DNA of 64,000 bases from Kangiella sp. TOML190 (lineage in GTDB: Bacteria; Pseudomonadota; Gammaproteobacteria; Enterobacterales; Kangiellaceae). Positions 54,537-61,083 of this stretch are shown here, piece by piece (within the stretch, counting starts at the first letter, position 1; the number at the start of each line of letters is the position of its first letter). The notes under the pieces were generated by a model that was not told where the DNA came from, made no database searches, and worked only from the letters and a program-made list of their open reading frames with translations. A program made the position numbers and the translations under genes. The stretch is taken from positions 1,842,001-1,906,000 of the forward strand of contig NZ_BQYL01000001.1 of assembly GCF_023706045.1 (NCBI RefSeq). The letters are read 5' to 3'.

Positions 54537-55455
54537 TTCACTATTGGTTTTGGTCGAGGATTATTTGGCCGACTGCTTATCCCTTGGGCAAACCGAGCGG
54601 ACGGTAGCGGCCAAAAGAACCAATTTGAAACTCTTCATGCAGTGGTCATTTTCTTGTGGAATTACTCAAATTGACCAGTTGACTTTAAAAGTGACCAAAG
54701 CCTATCGGTTATCGCTTAATGATTACCGTAAGAAAGGTACTGATTTACCGATTGATGTGAGCACCAAGCGGAACCGTATGACGGCTTTAAAAGTCTTCTT
54801 GGCGTACTTGTATCAAGAAGAGTTGATACAAGACGATATCGCCTCAGGGGTTCAACTGCCTAAAGTTCCTAGACGATTACCTAAAGGCTATTTATCAGTA
54901 ACGGAAGTTACTGCCATCTTTAAGTTAACGGAATACCGTGGCAGTCGCGGATTGCGAGATAGAGCGATCTTTGAAACCTTTTACGCCACAGGCATACGGC
55001 GAATGGAATTGGCACGGTTGGAACTCAGCGACATTGACTTTGATAAGCGACTGCTGACGGTCAATAACGGCAAAGGCGGTAAAGATAGACGAGTCCCCAT
55101 ATCAAGGCGAGCTTGCGATATTATTGAGTTGTATATAGTGCAGTATCGCGCTCAGCACTGTCGCTTAGAATCTGGCAAAAGTTTGTTCTTAAATAATGCC
55201 CATAAGCCTTTCACTGAGCGACAGCTCAGTTCCTTAGTGTCTGAATACGCCAAGCGAGCGGGCATTACTAAACCTGGAGCTTGTAACTTGTTTCGCCACA
55301 GCGCCGCAACTACCATGCACGAAAATGGTGCTGATATTCGGCACATCCAAGAATTTCTAGGACATGCCGATATTTCGACCACTCAGATTTACACCAAAGT
55401 TGCACTCAATAAACTACGTGCCGTTTATGACGAAACGCATCCGTCAGCACTTTAA
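54508..55455 (+). CDS. Tyrosine recombinase/integrase, passenger of the IS21-type element
   Basis: About 315 residues. It has a SAM-like N-terminal domain (LVEDYLADCLSLGQTERT) and the catalytic domain with Arg in ATGIRRMELARL, Lys in NNGKGGKDRRVP, Arg-His in NLFRHSAATTMH, His in EFLGHADISTT and nucleophile Tyr in QIYTKV. The His of the usual HxxR box is Asn here. The start is uncertain: TTG 54508 overlaps the previous gene by 29 nt and TTG 54544 is an alternative. Whether it moves the element or resolves it is not known. Confidence 0.88.
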   Translation: MRCCLLPGPNSLLVLVEDYLADCLSLGQTERTVAAKRTNLKLFMQWSFSCGITQIDQLTLKVTKAYRLSLNDYRKKGTDLPIDVSTKRNRMTALKVFLAYLYQEELIQDDIASGVQLPKVPRRLPKGYLSVTEVTAIFKLTEYRGSRGLRDRAIFETFYATGIRRMELARLELSDIDFDKRLLTVNNGKGGKDRRVPISRRACDIIELYIVQYRAQHCRLESGKSLFLNNAHKPFTERQLSSLVSEYAKRAGITKPGACNLFRHSAATTMHENGADIRHIQEFLGHADISTTQIYTKVALNKLRAVYDETHPSAL

Positions 55456-55461
55456 GAGTTG

Positions 55462-55710
55462 TTAAGCTTCTTGTTTTTCTAAGCCAAGCTTACCCACAAA
55501 TAAGAAACTGCCTTTTATGCCAAAGAGGAAAGACAAAGCATCTTGTGGCGGACAAAGTTGCCAGATGGTTAAGCAAAACCATGCAAGTAACATGCTGCCA
55601 GTAGCAATTGCCCAACTCGTTTGAATTCTTAGATAGGCGCAAATGATTGAGCCAAAAAAGCCCCAAGCGATAGAGGCTAAAAATAATTCTGTAAATTGAA
55701 ATATCATCAT
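55462..55710 (-). CDS. Small membrane protein, unknown
   Basis: 82 residues, three hydrophobic segments (FLASIAWGFFGSIICAYL, SWAIATGSMLLAWFCLTI, LSFLFGIKGSFLFVG). AAAGGGA lies 8 nt before the ATG, which supports it as a gene. It is the last gene of a minus-strand group with the toxin-antitoxin pair, 71 bp downstream of it. No family recognised. Confidence 0.55.
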   Translation of the reverse strand: MMIFQFTELFLASIAWGFFGSIICAYLRIQTSWAIATGSMLLAWFCLTIWQLCPPQDALSFLFGIKGSFLFVGKLGLEKQEA

Positions 55711-55781
55711 TGTGTAGATCCCTTTGTTTATTCTTAATTACTATATGGAAAAAATGAAAAAATCAGAACGGTGTAAATTAA

Positions 55782-56285
55782 TTATTTTAAGTGAGCTTCA
55801 ATACTCGGCAGAGTGATATACAACGTCATTGGATCTTTAGGATATTCCTGAAAGCCAAAATTTAGATAAAAGCGTTTTACATCCTCAGTCAATGCGTGAA
55901 CGAAAACCGCACGAAAGCCGACATGCTTGGATGCGCGCAGTGTTCTAAGCAAAGCTTCTTTTAACAAGCCACGACCGATCCCAGAACCTTGAAACTCTTT
56001 ATCAATGGCTAACTGTCCTAAAACCATAATCGGAATAGGATCGGGCATATTTCTAGATAATGAACTAGGAGCGCCAGTGCGCTCAATGGCTCCTGTGGCT
56101 AATGAAAAGTAACCAGCAATTTTCTGAGAATCTTTTTCACATACGACAAAGGTGCGACTAGCGCCACTTTTTTGATTTTTTAAACTTCGCTTATTGAGCC
56201 ATTCATTTAATAATTCTTGGCCACAATCGAAATCAGCAACTTTATGAGCTTTTGTAAGTAGCTCGGGAGGATTTAAGCCTCCCAA
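55782..56285 (-). CDS. GNAT toxin of a TacT-type toxin-antitoxin pair
   Basis: 167 residues, GNAT acetyltransferase: TFVVCEKDSQKIAGYFSLA, VLGQLAIDKEFQGSGIGRGL (acetyl-CoA pyrophosphate loop QGSGIGRG) and VHALTEDVKRFYLNFGFQE. TacT toxins acetylate the amino group of charged tRNAs and stop translation. TTG start at 56285, overlapping the antitoxin gene by 13 nt. A small GGGAGG-ATTTAAG-CCTCCC hairpin (56265-56283) lies over the start and may couple its translation to the antitoxin. Confidence 0.9.
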   Translation of the reverse strand: MGGLNPPELLTKAHKVADFDCGQELLNEWLNKRSLKNQKSGASRTFVVCEKDSQKIAGYFSLATGAIERTGAPSSLSRNMPDPIPIMVLGQLAIDKEFQGSGIGRGLLKEALLRTLRASKHVGFRAVFVHALTEDVKRFYLNFGFQEYPKDPMTLYITLPSIEAHLK

Positions 56286-56539
56286 GGCGATGGCTCACTC
56301 AGTAATTGCTTTAACTTTTTATTGTGTGGGATAGGGGCATCTAGGGCTTTTTCAAAAGCCGTAAATTCTTCCTCATCCAAGTGGAATAACCGTTGCTCAA
56401 TTAAAACTTTTTCAGCCTCACGACAAGCCACATCCAAGATAAAAGAGGTTCTATCTTTATTCAGTATTTCTGCTGCTTTAGTCAGCAAGCTATGTTGTGT
56501 GGGCTCAACCCGCATATTGATAGGCGCTGTTTTAGCCAT
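56273..56539 (-). CDS. DUF1778 antitoxin (TacA-type)
   Basis: 88 residues from ATG 56539. The N-terminus is a ribbon-helix-helix DNA-binding domain (APINMRVEPTQHSLLTKAAEI, KDRTSFILDVACREAE), the C-terminal tail (EFTAFEKALDAPIPHNKKLK) wraps the toxin in this family. A GTG 9 nt upstream is a less likely start. The gene order antitoxin-toxin is normal. It probably represses its own promoter through the site at 56559-56578. Confidence 0.9.
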   Translation of the reverse strand: MAKTAPINMRVEPTQHSLLTKAAEILNKDRTSFILDVACREAEKVLIEQRLFHLDEEEFTAFEKALDAPIPHNKKLKQLLSEPSPWEA

Positions 56540-56558
56540 AATTAACACCTCAAATAAT

Positions 56559-56578
56559 GTGTATCTATTTGATATACA
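56559..56578. promoter_or_regulatory. Candidate antitoxin operator
   Basis: GTGTATCTATTTGATATACA contains imperfect inverted halves (GTATC / GATATAC) about 20 bp upstream of the antitoxin start, the usual position for a ribbon-helix-helix operator. Confidence 0.5.
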
Positions 56579-56971
56579 TTTTAGTGTATTTAATAGCTAT
56601 ACGCAAGGTTTGATCATAAAATCAACCAAAGAGTGCTTATCTGTATGTAAATCAATTGCTTAAAGGCATATTGTGGAGGATATTAAAAACTCCCGATTTA
56701 GAGTCGGGGGTTTTCAGACGCTGATTATAAGAAAACGGTAAGCTTCGAGAAATATCAATTATGGGTAGAAAAGTGGTGCAGTAAGTGGAGTTTGAGTTAA
56801 AAATAACAGTAAAAGGCAAGCTTAAAAAATTGCACAAAAAGTTAATAACTTTGTTCTTTTTTGGTTTTATAATAGCGCTACATGTAGCCGTATGGTTGCT
56901 AGTAAAAATAGCTCTTTAAAAATTATCATCTCCTAAGTTCAAATAGTTTAAAACTTTGCCCGCATGTTCAT
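56579..56971. other. Noncoding gap between toxin-antitoxin pair and orphan RHS tip, with terminators
   Basis: About 390 bp without an ORF. A terminator-like hairpin AAAAACTCCCGA-TTTAGAG-TCGGGGGTTTT occupies 56685-56714, and AAAGTT-AAT-AACTTT (56838-56852) is followed by GTTCTTTTTT. No RHS-like sequence precedes 56960. Confidence 0.7.
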
Positions 56972-58222
56972 ATGAATGGTCGGGTTTACGATCCAACGCT
57001 AGGTAGGTTTATCCAAGCTGACCCACACATTCAAGCACCGAGTGACTCGCAGAGTTTGAATCGATACAGTTATGTGAAGAATAATCCGTTGTCTTATACA
57101 GATCCGACAGGGTATTTCTTTAAGAAGTTGGCCAAAGGACTGAAGAAACTCTGGAATGAAGTTAGGCCTTTTGTGGGTATGATTGTCGGAACAATTCTGT
57201 CAATCTATTGTCCTCCTTGCACAGCTTCTGTTTGGGGCGCTATAGGAGCGGGGGCAGCTGCAGGAGCTGCTGGCGCAGCAGCCACAGGAGGGAATATACT
57301 TAAAGGGGCTGCTATAGGTGCTTTTTCAGGGGCGCTAACCTATAAGATAGGTGAATATGGCCGCTGGGCACAAGATAATGGGTATGGAGGATCTTGGAAA
57401 GTTGGTGTCGATGCCAGCGGAGCTGCGGTTAAGGTAAACGGAGGGATTTATGCCCAAATGACTTTGGCGCATGCTATGGTTGGCGGCGTACAGTCAGAAT
57501 TGCAAGGTGGTAAGTTTGGTCATGGTTTTATGAGCGCAGGTTTAGGCAAGTCGGTTGCGCCTTTCACACCTGACGACCATATGGGAGCCTTTGCAGTGAC
57601 TGCTATTGTCGGCGGGACTGGTTCTGTTATAAGTGGTGGCAAGTTTGCTAATGGTGCGAATAGCGCTGCTATGGGCTTCTTGTTTAATTATTTAGGAACT
57701 GAGTTTACTGAGGCAATGAAAAATTTCTGGAATGGTACTGAGAGTCGGGTTGCTGAGCGGGTAAATGCGGCAGCGCCAAGATTGAAAGAAGCTGCAAAAG
57801 ATGGTGTAAAACAAATTGGGCGTGATGGTGCTATTATTGTTTCTGGAGCAGCGAATGGGGCGACTTTCGGAGGATTGGAAAAAGTTTTAAATGCCGCAGG
57901 ATATGAATTTGATCTAAGAAGTTATGATGAACGGAAACTGTTTAATATATCTGAGGGGGTTTCTGGAATTCCCACTAGAGTAGGAGCAACTATCGCAGGG
58001 ACAAAAACCATAGTTTATGGTGGTTATAAAATGATAACTAGTCGTAATGTTCAAAACTTAACTGTAGATGTCATAGGGGAGATTCATAGTTTGGATGGCG
58101 CATATAATGCTAATAAGGTAGGTGCTAATATATTAGAATCGGCGGCTCAATCAGGGTATGTTATAAAACAGCCAGTAGCCAACCCCCCATTGTTAATTCA
58201 AAATACTACTATTATCAAATAA
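56972..58222 (+). CDS. Orphan RHS C-terminal tip (displaced toxin module)
   Basis: 416 residues. The first 53 ([18 protein letters not shown] to [10 protein letters not shown]) are identical in sequence to the core end of the big RHS protein, but 25 of 53 codons differ, all silently. The next part is the same kind of Gly-rich pretoxin ([34 protein letters not shown]), and the last 180 residues are a different tip of unknown activity ([20 protein letters not shown]). It lacks the RHS core and signal peptide, so it could only be used as a recombination cassette, unless it is expressed from its own ATG. A candidate immunity gene follows. Confidence 0.85.
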   Translation: MNGRVYDPTLGRFIQADPHIQAPSDSQSLNRYSYVKNNPLSYTDPTGYFFKKLAKGLKKLWNEVRPFVGMIVGTILSIYCPPCTASVWGAIGAGAAAGAAGAAATGGNILKGAAIGAFSGALTYKIGEYGRWAQDNGYGGSWKVGVDASGAAVKVNGGIYAQMTLAHAMVGGVQSELQGGKFGHGFMSAGLGKSVAPFTPDDHMGAFAVTAIVGGTGSVISGGKFANGANSAAMGFLFNYLGTEFTEAMKNFWNGTESRVAERVNAAAPRLKEAAKDGVKQIGRDGAIIVSGAANGATFGGLEKVLNAAGYEFDLRSYDERKLFNISEGVSGIPTRVGATIAGTKTIVYGGYKMITSRNVQNLTVDVIGEIHSLDGAYNANKVGANILESAAQSGYVIKQPVANPPLLIQNTTIIK

Positions 58223-58232
58223 GATATAAACT

Positions 58233-58709
58233 ATGAGTAAATATAAAAGCTTCATTCTTACCCATTCAATTTATATTGTAGCGATAGTCGGTTTTGCTAT
58301 TATCAATTTATTGGGTGAAGATCATTTGTGGAAAGCTATTATTGCTATTGGCATATACAATCTGATGCTTTCTATAGCTGTGTGTTTTTATACTAAAGAT
58401 TTTCAGTTTTTTAGAGTAAACGTAGCTACCTTGCTTATCTTTTTATTATGGCTTTCTTTTTATTGGAGTCAAAATGATGGATTTAGTCGATTTGGCTTGG
58501 GCATTATGCTTTTAGCTATTAGTTTTTCTTTGCTGTATCTTGTGTGGGGGAAATTTGACTTGGATGTGCTTCTTGACAGATTTTCAATGTCAACTGGTTA
58601 CGAGTTTATGCTTTCTATTATTTGTAGGCTTATACTTTTATTTGGCCTTTTTTTAACTGGCTATGAGTTAATAAGAATTGGAGTAACTGGTGAACTATCC
58701 CCAAAATGA
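58233..58709 (+). CDS. Candidate membrane immunity protein for the orphan RHS tip
   Basis: 158 residues with about five hydrophobic segments (IYIVAIVGFAIINLLG, IYNLMLSIAVCFYTK, ATLLIFLLWLSFYW, LGIMLLAISFSLLYLVW, LILLFGLFLTGYELI). It begins 10 bp after the orphan tip. No family recognised. Position and AT-rich composition suggest immunity, and its membrane location would fit a tip acting on or in the membrane. Confidence 0.6.
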   Translation: MSKYKSFILTHSIYIVAIVGFAIINLLGEDHLWKAIIAIGIYNLMLSIAVCFYTKDFQFFRVNVATLLIFLLWLSFYWSQNDGFSRFGLGIMLLAISFSLLYLVWGKFDLDVLLDRFSMSTGYEFMLSIICRLILLFGLFLTGYELIRIGVTGELSPK

Positions 58710-58764
58710 AAATTGGCAAAAAGAAAATAAAGACACAAAAAAATTCTGGGACACTCACGAATTA

Positions 58765-58930
58765 GCTTCCAGCGTAGGCAATAAATCCTATTGCTACGAC
58801 TACAACGGCAATATGGTGAGCGACAGCTCTGGCGCGCAACAGTCTCGGCAGATGCAATACAGCACCTTCGATAAGCTGACGCAGGTGACTAAAGGCGGCC
58901 ATACCACTCGATTTAGCTATGCGCCGTCGA
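58765..58930 (+). pseudogene. RHS core fragment
   Basis: Encodes VGNKSYCYDYNGNMVSDSSG and FDKLTQVTKGGHTTRFSYAPS, matching residues about 1794-1848 of the big RHS protein with a handful of substitutions. It starts inside junk in front and stops where the REP/RAYT element begins. It is upstream sequence of an RHS core lying behind an RHS tip, so the order is not collinear and these are separate remnants. Confidence 0.88.
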
Positions 58931-58937
58931 AAAAAAT

Positions 58938-59783
58938 AAAAGGGGACAGATCTATTTTATGAATAAATAGAAAAGGGGACAGATCTATTTTTTAGGTTCA
59001 GTTATATCGGTAGTGAGTTCAAGATATTAGCTATCGGCTTTAGGTGCTTATCAGGTTAGGCTTTCTTGTAAGGAGGAAGCTATGCCAAGGAAAGCGCGGT
59101 TGTTGGTGCCGAACTGTCCGCATCATATTGTGCAGAGAGGTCATAATCGGAGCACGGTATTTGCGGCTGATGAAGATTATAAGTTTTATTTAGAGAATTT
59201 GAACGAGTGGAAAACTAAGCTCGGCGTAAAGGTGTATGCCTATTGTTTGATGACCAATCATGTTCATTTGGTTGTCGAACCCGAAGATGATCCTTCGGTT
59301 GTTTCTGAATTGATGAAACGCTTGGCAGGGAGGCAGTCTGCTTATGTGAATAAGCTGGAAAAGCGAACAGGGAGTTTATGGGAGGGGCGCTTCAAAGCTA
59401 GTCCAATACAACGTAATCGGTATTTGTTAGGCTGTTGCCGGTATGTTGATTTAAACCCTGTGGCTGCGAAAATGGTGGTGCAGGCGCAAGATTACCGCTG
59501 GTCAAGTTATCGTTTTCGGGTTGGCTTGGCGGATTCTGATTTTTTAGATCGGGATAGGTGCTTTTTAAAGTTGGGTAACTCATTAGCTGAGTGTCAGCAG
59601 CGCTATAAAGAGTTCGTTGAAGTGGGTTGCTCGAAAGAGCAGGTAAAGCTGTTTCATAATACAATACAAAGAAATCAGCTTTCTGGAACGGAAAGGTTTG
59701 CGCGAGAAATCGAAGCAAAAATAGGGCGAAGAATAAAAAATCGTGGTCGGGGCAGGCCTAGAAAAATAGATCTGTCCCCTTAA
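58938..59783 (+). mobile_element. RAYT element bounded by REP-like inverted repeats
   Basis: AAGGGGACAGATCTATTTT occurs twice in direct order on the left (58940-58958 and 58973-58991) and once inverted on the right (59763-59781). The right copy forms the last codons and stop region of the transposase gene. Each copy has an internal AGATCT palindrome. The left pair directly abuts the RHS fragment. Confidence 0.85.
59082..59783 (+). CDS. REP-associated tyrosine transposase (RAYT, IS200-like TnpA)
   Basis: 233 residues. The HUH motif is YCLMTNHVHLVVEP (about residues 60-75) and the nucleophile Tyr is in CCRYVDLNPVAAKMV. The N-terminus PRKARLLVPNCPHHIVQRG and the middle SLWEGRFKASPIQ are typical for RAYTs. 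The C-terminal tail KNRGRGRPRKIDLSP is encoded by the right repeat. AAGGAGG lies before the ATG. Such enzymes mobilise REP sequences; all key residues are present. Confidence 0.94.
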   Translation: MPRKARLLVPNCPHHIVQRGHNRSTVFAADEDYKFYLENLNEWKTKLGVKVYAYCLMTNHVHLVVEPEDDPSVVSELMKRLAGRQSAYVNKLEKRTGSLWEGRFKASPIQRNRYLLGCCRYVDLNPVAAKMVVQAQDYRWSSYRFRVGLADSDFLDRDRCFLKLGNSLAECQQRYKEFVEVGCSKEQVKLFHNTIQRNQLSGTERFAREIEAKIGRRIKNRGRGRPRKIDLSP

Positions 59784-59813
59784 AATTAAACTTTTAAAGC
59801 GAGGAACAAAAGA

Positions 59814-60146
59814 GTGCCATTAAAAATAATACTAGGCTTAAGCCTCTTAATCGTGTCGACCACAGTGTTAGCTACCAAAAATACAAGTACTGGTACAATT
59901 ACTAAAATATATGCTTACGATGACTATGGAAATGGTGATGTTTTAATTGAGTTTTCCACAAATCTGGATGAGTGCCCGACTGGTGTTTATTTAGATGCTG
60001 AATCCCCAGGCTTTAAAACTTTAACATCTTTTGCTTTGACAGCTTACACTTCAGGTAAGAACGTTTCTTTTCAGGTTTATGAAGAACGTATCTGGGGAGG
60101 ATCCTCAATGCCAAGATGTGAAGTTGATACCATAATATTAAATTAA
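59814..60146 (+). CDS. Small secreted two-cysteine protein, family member 4
   Basis: 110 residues; GTG start with GAGG upstream; signal peptide LKIILGLSLLIVSTTVLA. Mature part: TGTITKIYAYDDYGNGDVLI, first Cys DECPTGVYLDAES, helix GFKTLTSFALTAYTSGKN, strand VSFQVYEE, second Cys MPRCEVDTIIL. The helix-strand part is the one that recalls the SFKELL...GQSVRIHV stretch of PltB/SubB toxin B subunits, from memory. It is first of three family genes on this side of the RHS locus. Confidence 0.75.
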   Translation: MPLKIILGLSLLIVSTTVLATKNTSTGTITKIYAYDDYGNGDVLIEFSTNLDECPTGVYLDAESPGFKTLTSFALTAYTSGKNVSFQVYEERIWGGSSMPRCEVDTIILN

Positions 60147-60197
60147 TATTGTTCAAACAAAGAGTTTTTAAAACTAACAGAAGGAAAAAATATTTTT

Positions 60198-60536
60198 ATG
60201 AAAGCTATTATATTTGTAATTTTGTTATTAGCTTCTTCATGGTCCATTGGAGATACTTGGTGTACAGGGGAGTTAAACCAATTGGCGGTAGGTAGATCCG
60301 GAACTGTGTTTGTTCAAGGGCCTGGTGGATTAAAGGGTGTTTATCTTTGTAATTTAAACTTAAAAAATAATAATGTAGAGCCTGAGGCATGTAAGGCAAT
60401 GTATAGCGTTTTATTAGCGGCGAAGTCGCAGAGTCGAGAAGTGTCAATAACTTTTAATCCAAATATTGAGTCTTGCCAATCAATACCTTCTTGGACGTGG
60501 GCTACAAATTTTAACTGGGCATTTATGAAGGATTAG
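60198..60536 (+). CDS. Small secreted two-cysteine protein, family member 5
   Basis: 112 residues, signal peptide KAIIFVILLLASSWSIG. Mature part keeps the pattern: an opening strand (GELNQLAVGRSGTVFVQG), YLCNLNLKNNN with Cys, helix ACKAMYSVLLAAKSQSRE, strand VSITFN and IESCQSIPSW. It has four mature cysteines rather than two. AGAAGGA before the ATG. Confidence 0.75.
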   Translation: MKAIIFVILLLASSWSIGDTWCTGELNQLAVGRSGTVFVQGPGGLKGVYLCNLNLKNNNVEPEACKAMYSVLLAAKSQSREVSITFNPNIESCQSIPSWTWATNFNWAFMKD

Positions 60537-60546
60537 AGAGGGAAAT

Positions 60547-60900
60547 ATGAAAATCAAAATTCTAATAATGATATTGTTAATGGTAAATCCTAGTACTATT
60601 TTTGCGGACAACCAAATTAATATGAACATGCAGATTAAGTTTATTCGTGCTGTCGGTGATTATGCAGGTACAACATATGATAATACCATTGAGCTTCATT
60701 TTACTACTCCACTTAGTTGGCCAGCAGGATCAGCGTGTACTAATACTAAACGAGTTATGATTGATAGTAAGCACACCCACCTAATAAGTGCAGCTTATGC
60801 GGCATTTACTACAGATAGAAAAGTTAATATAAATACTGATACAACCCTGCCAAATAGAAACGGGGCTTGTGAAGTCTCGTACTTAGATATCTTGGAATAG
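60547..60900 (+). CDS. Small secreted two-cysteine protein, family member 6
   Basis: 117 residues, signal peptide KIKILIMILLMVNPSTIFA. Mature part: MQIKFIRAVGDYAGTTYDN, IELHFTTPLSW, first Cys GSACTNTKR, helix HLISAAYAAFTTDRK, strand VNINTD, second Cys GACEVSYLDIL. It follows member 5 by 10 bp with GAGAGGG upstream, so members 5 and 6 are an operon. The 180-bp gap behind it has a CCAACA/TGTTGG hairpin (60989-61007) and nothing else I recognise. Confidence 0.75.
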   Translation: MKIKILIMILLMVNPSTIFADNQINMNMQIKFIRAVGDYAGTTYDNTIELHFTTPLSWPAGSACTNTKRVMIDSKHTHLISAAYAAFTTDRKVNINTDTTLPNRNGACEVSYLDILE

Positions 60901-61083
60901 CGAAACAAATAAACAATTAAAGAAAGGGACTTAAGGAAAAAGCAAGCGCAGCTCGTAGCCAAGAGGCAGACTTGGGTAAAGCAAAACCCCAACAACTTTT
61001 ATGTTGGTTGTTAGGGCTTGCCGGTTCACCGTTGACCTAGCAATACTAGCGATAGATTTTTTAGACTATTGTATTAAATAGAT

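Larger units (their letters stand above)
51476..55455 (+). mobile_element. IS21-type element with two passenger genes (istA-istB-primase-like-tyrosine recombinase)
   Basis: Four tightly spaced same-strand genes: IS21-type transposase, its ATPase helper, a TOPRIM/primase-like protein and a tyrosine recombinase (overlap 4 nt, gap 11 bp, overlap 29 nt). Coordinates given here cover only the genes; terminal inverted repeats and target duplication were not found by eye. The element sits between the intact RHS toxin and an orphan RHS tip, so it may have carried or rearranged the locus. Confidence 0.75.

Noticed and set aside
51100-55800. Terminal inverted repeats of the IS21-type element
   Set aside because: I looked for matching TG...CA ends and for a partner of the GTCCAC pair at 51171-51211 but found none convincing by eye.
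59398-59718. 106-codon minus-strand frame inside the RAYT gene
   Set aside because: Antisense shadow; the plus-strand frame has all transposase motifs.
60985-61020. attC-like integron site behind the small secreted genes
   Set aside because: CCCCAAC and GTTAGGG only partly fit the R/L box consensus, no integrase cassette layout is present, and it is a simple short hairpin.
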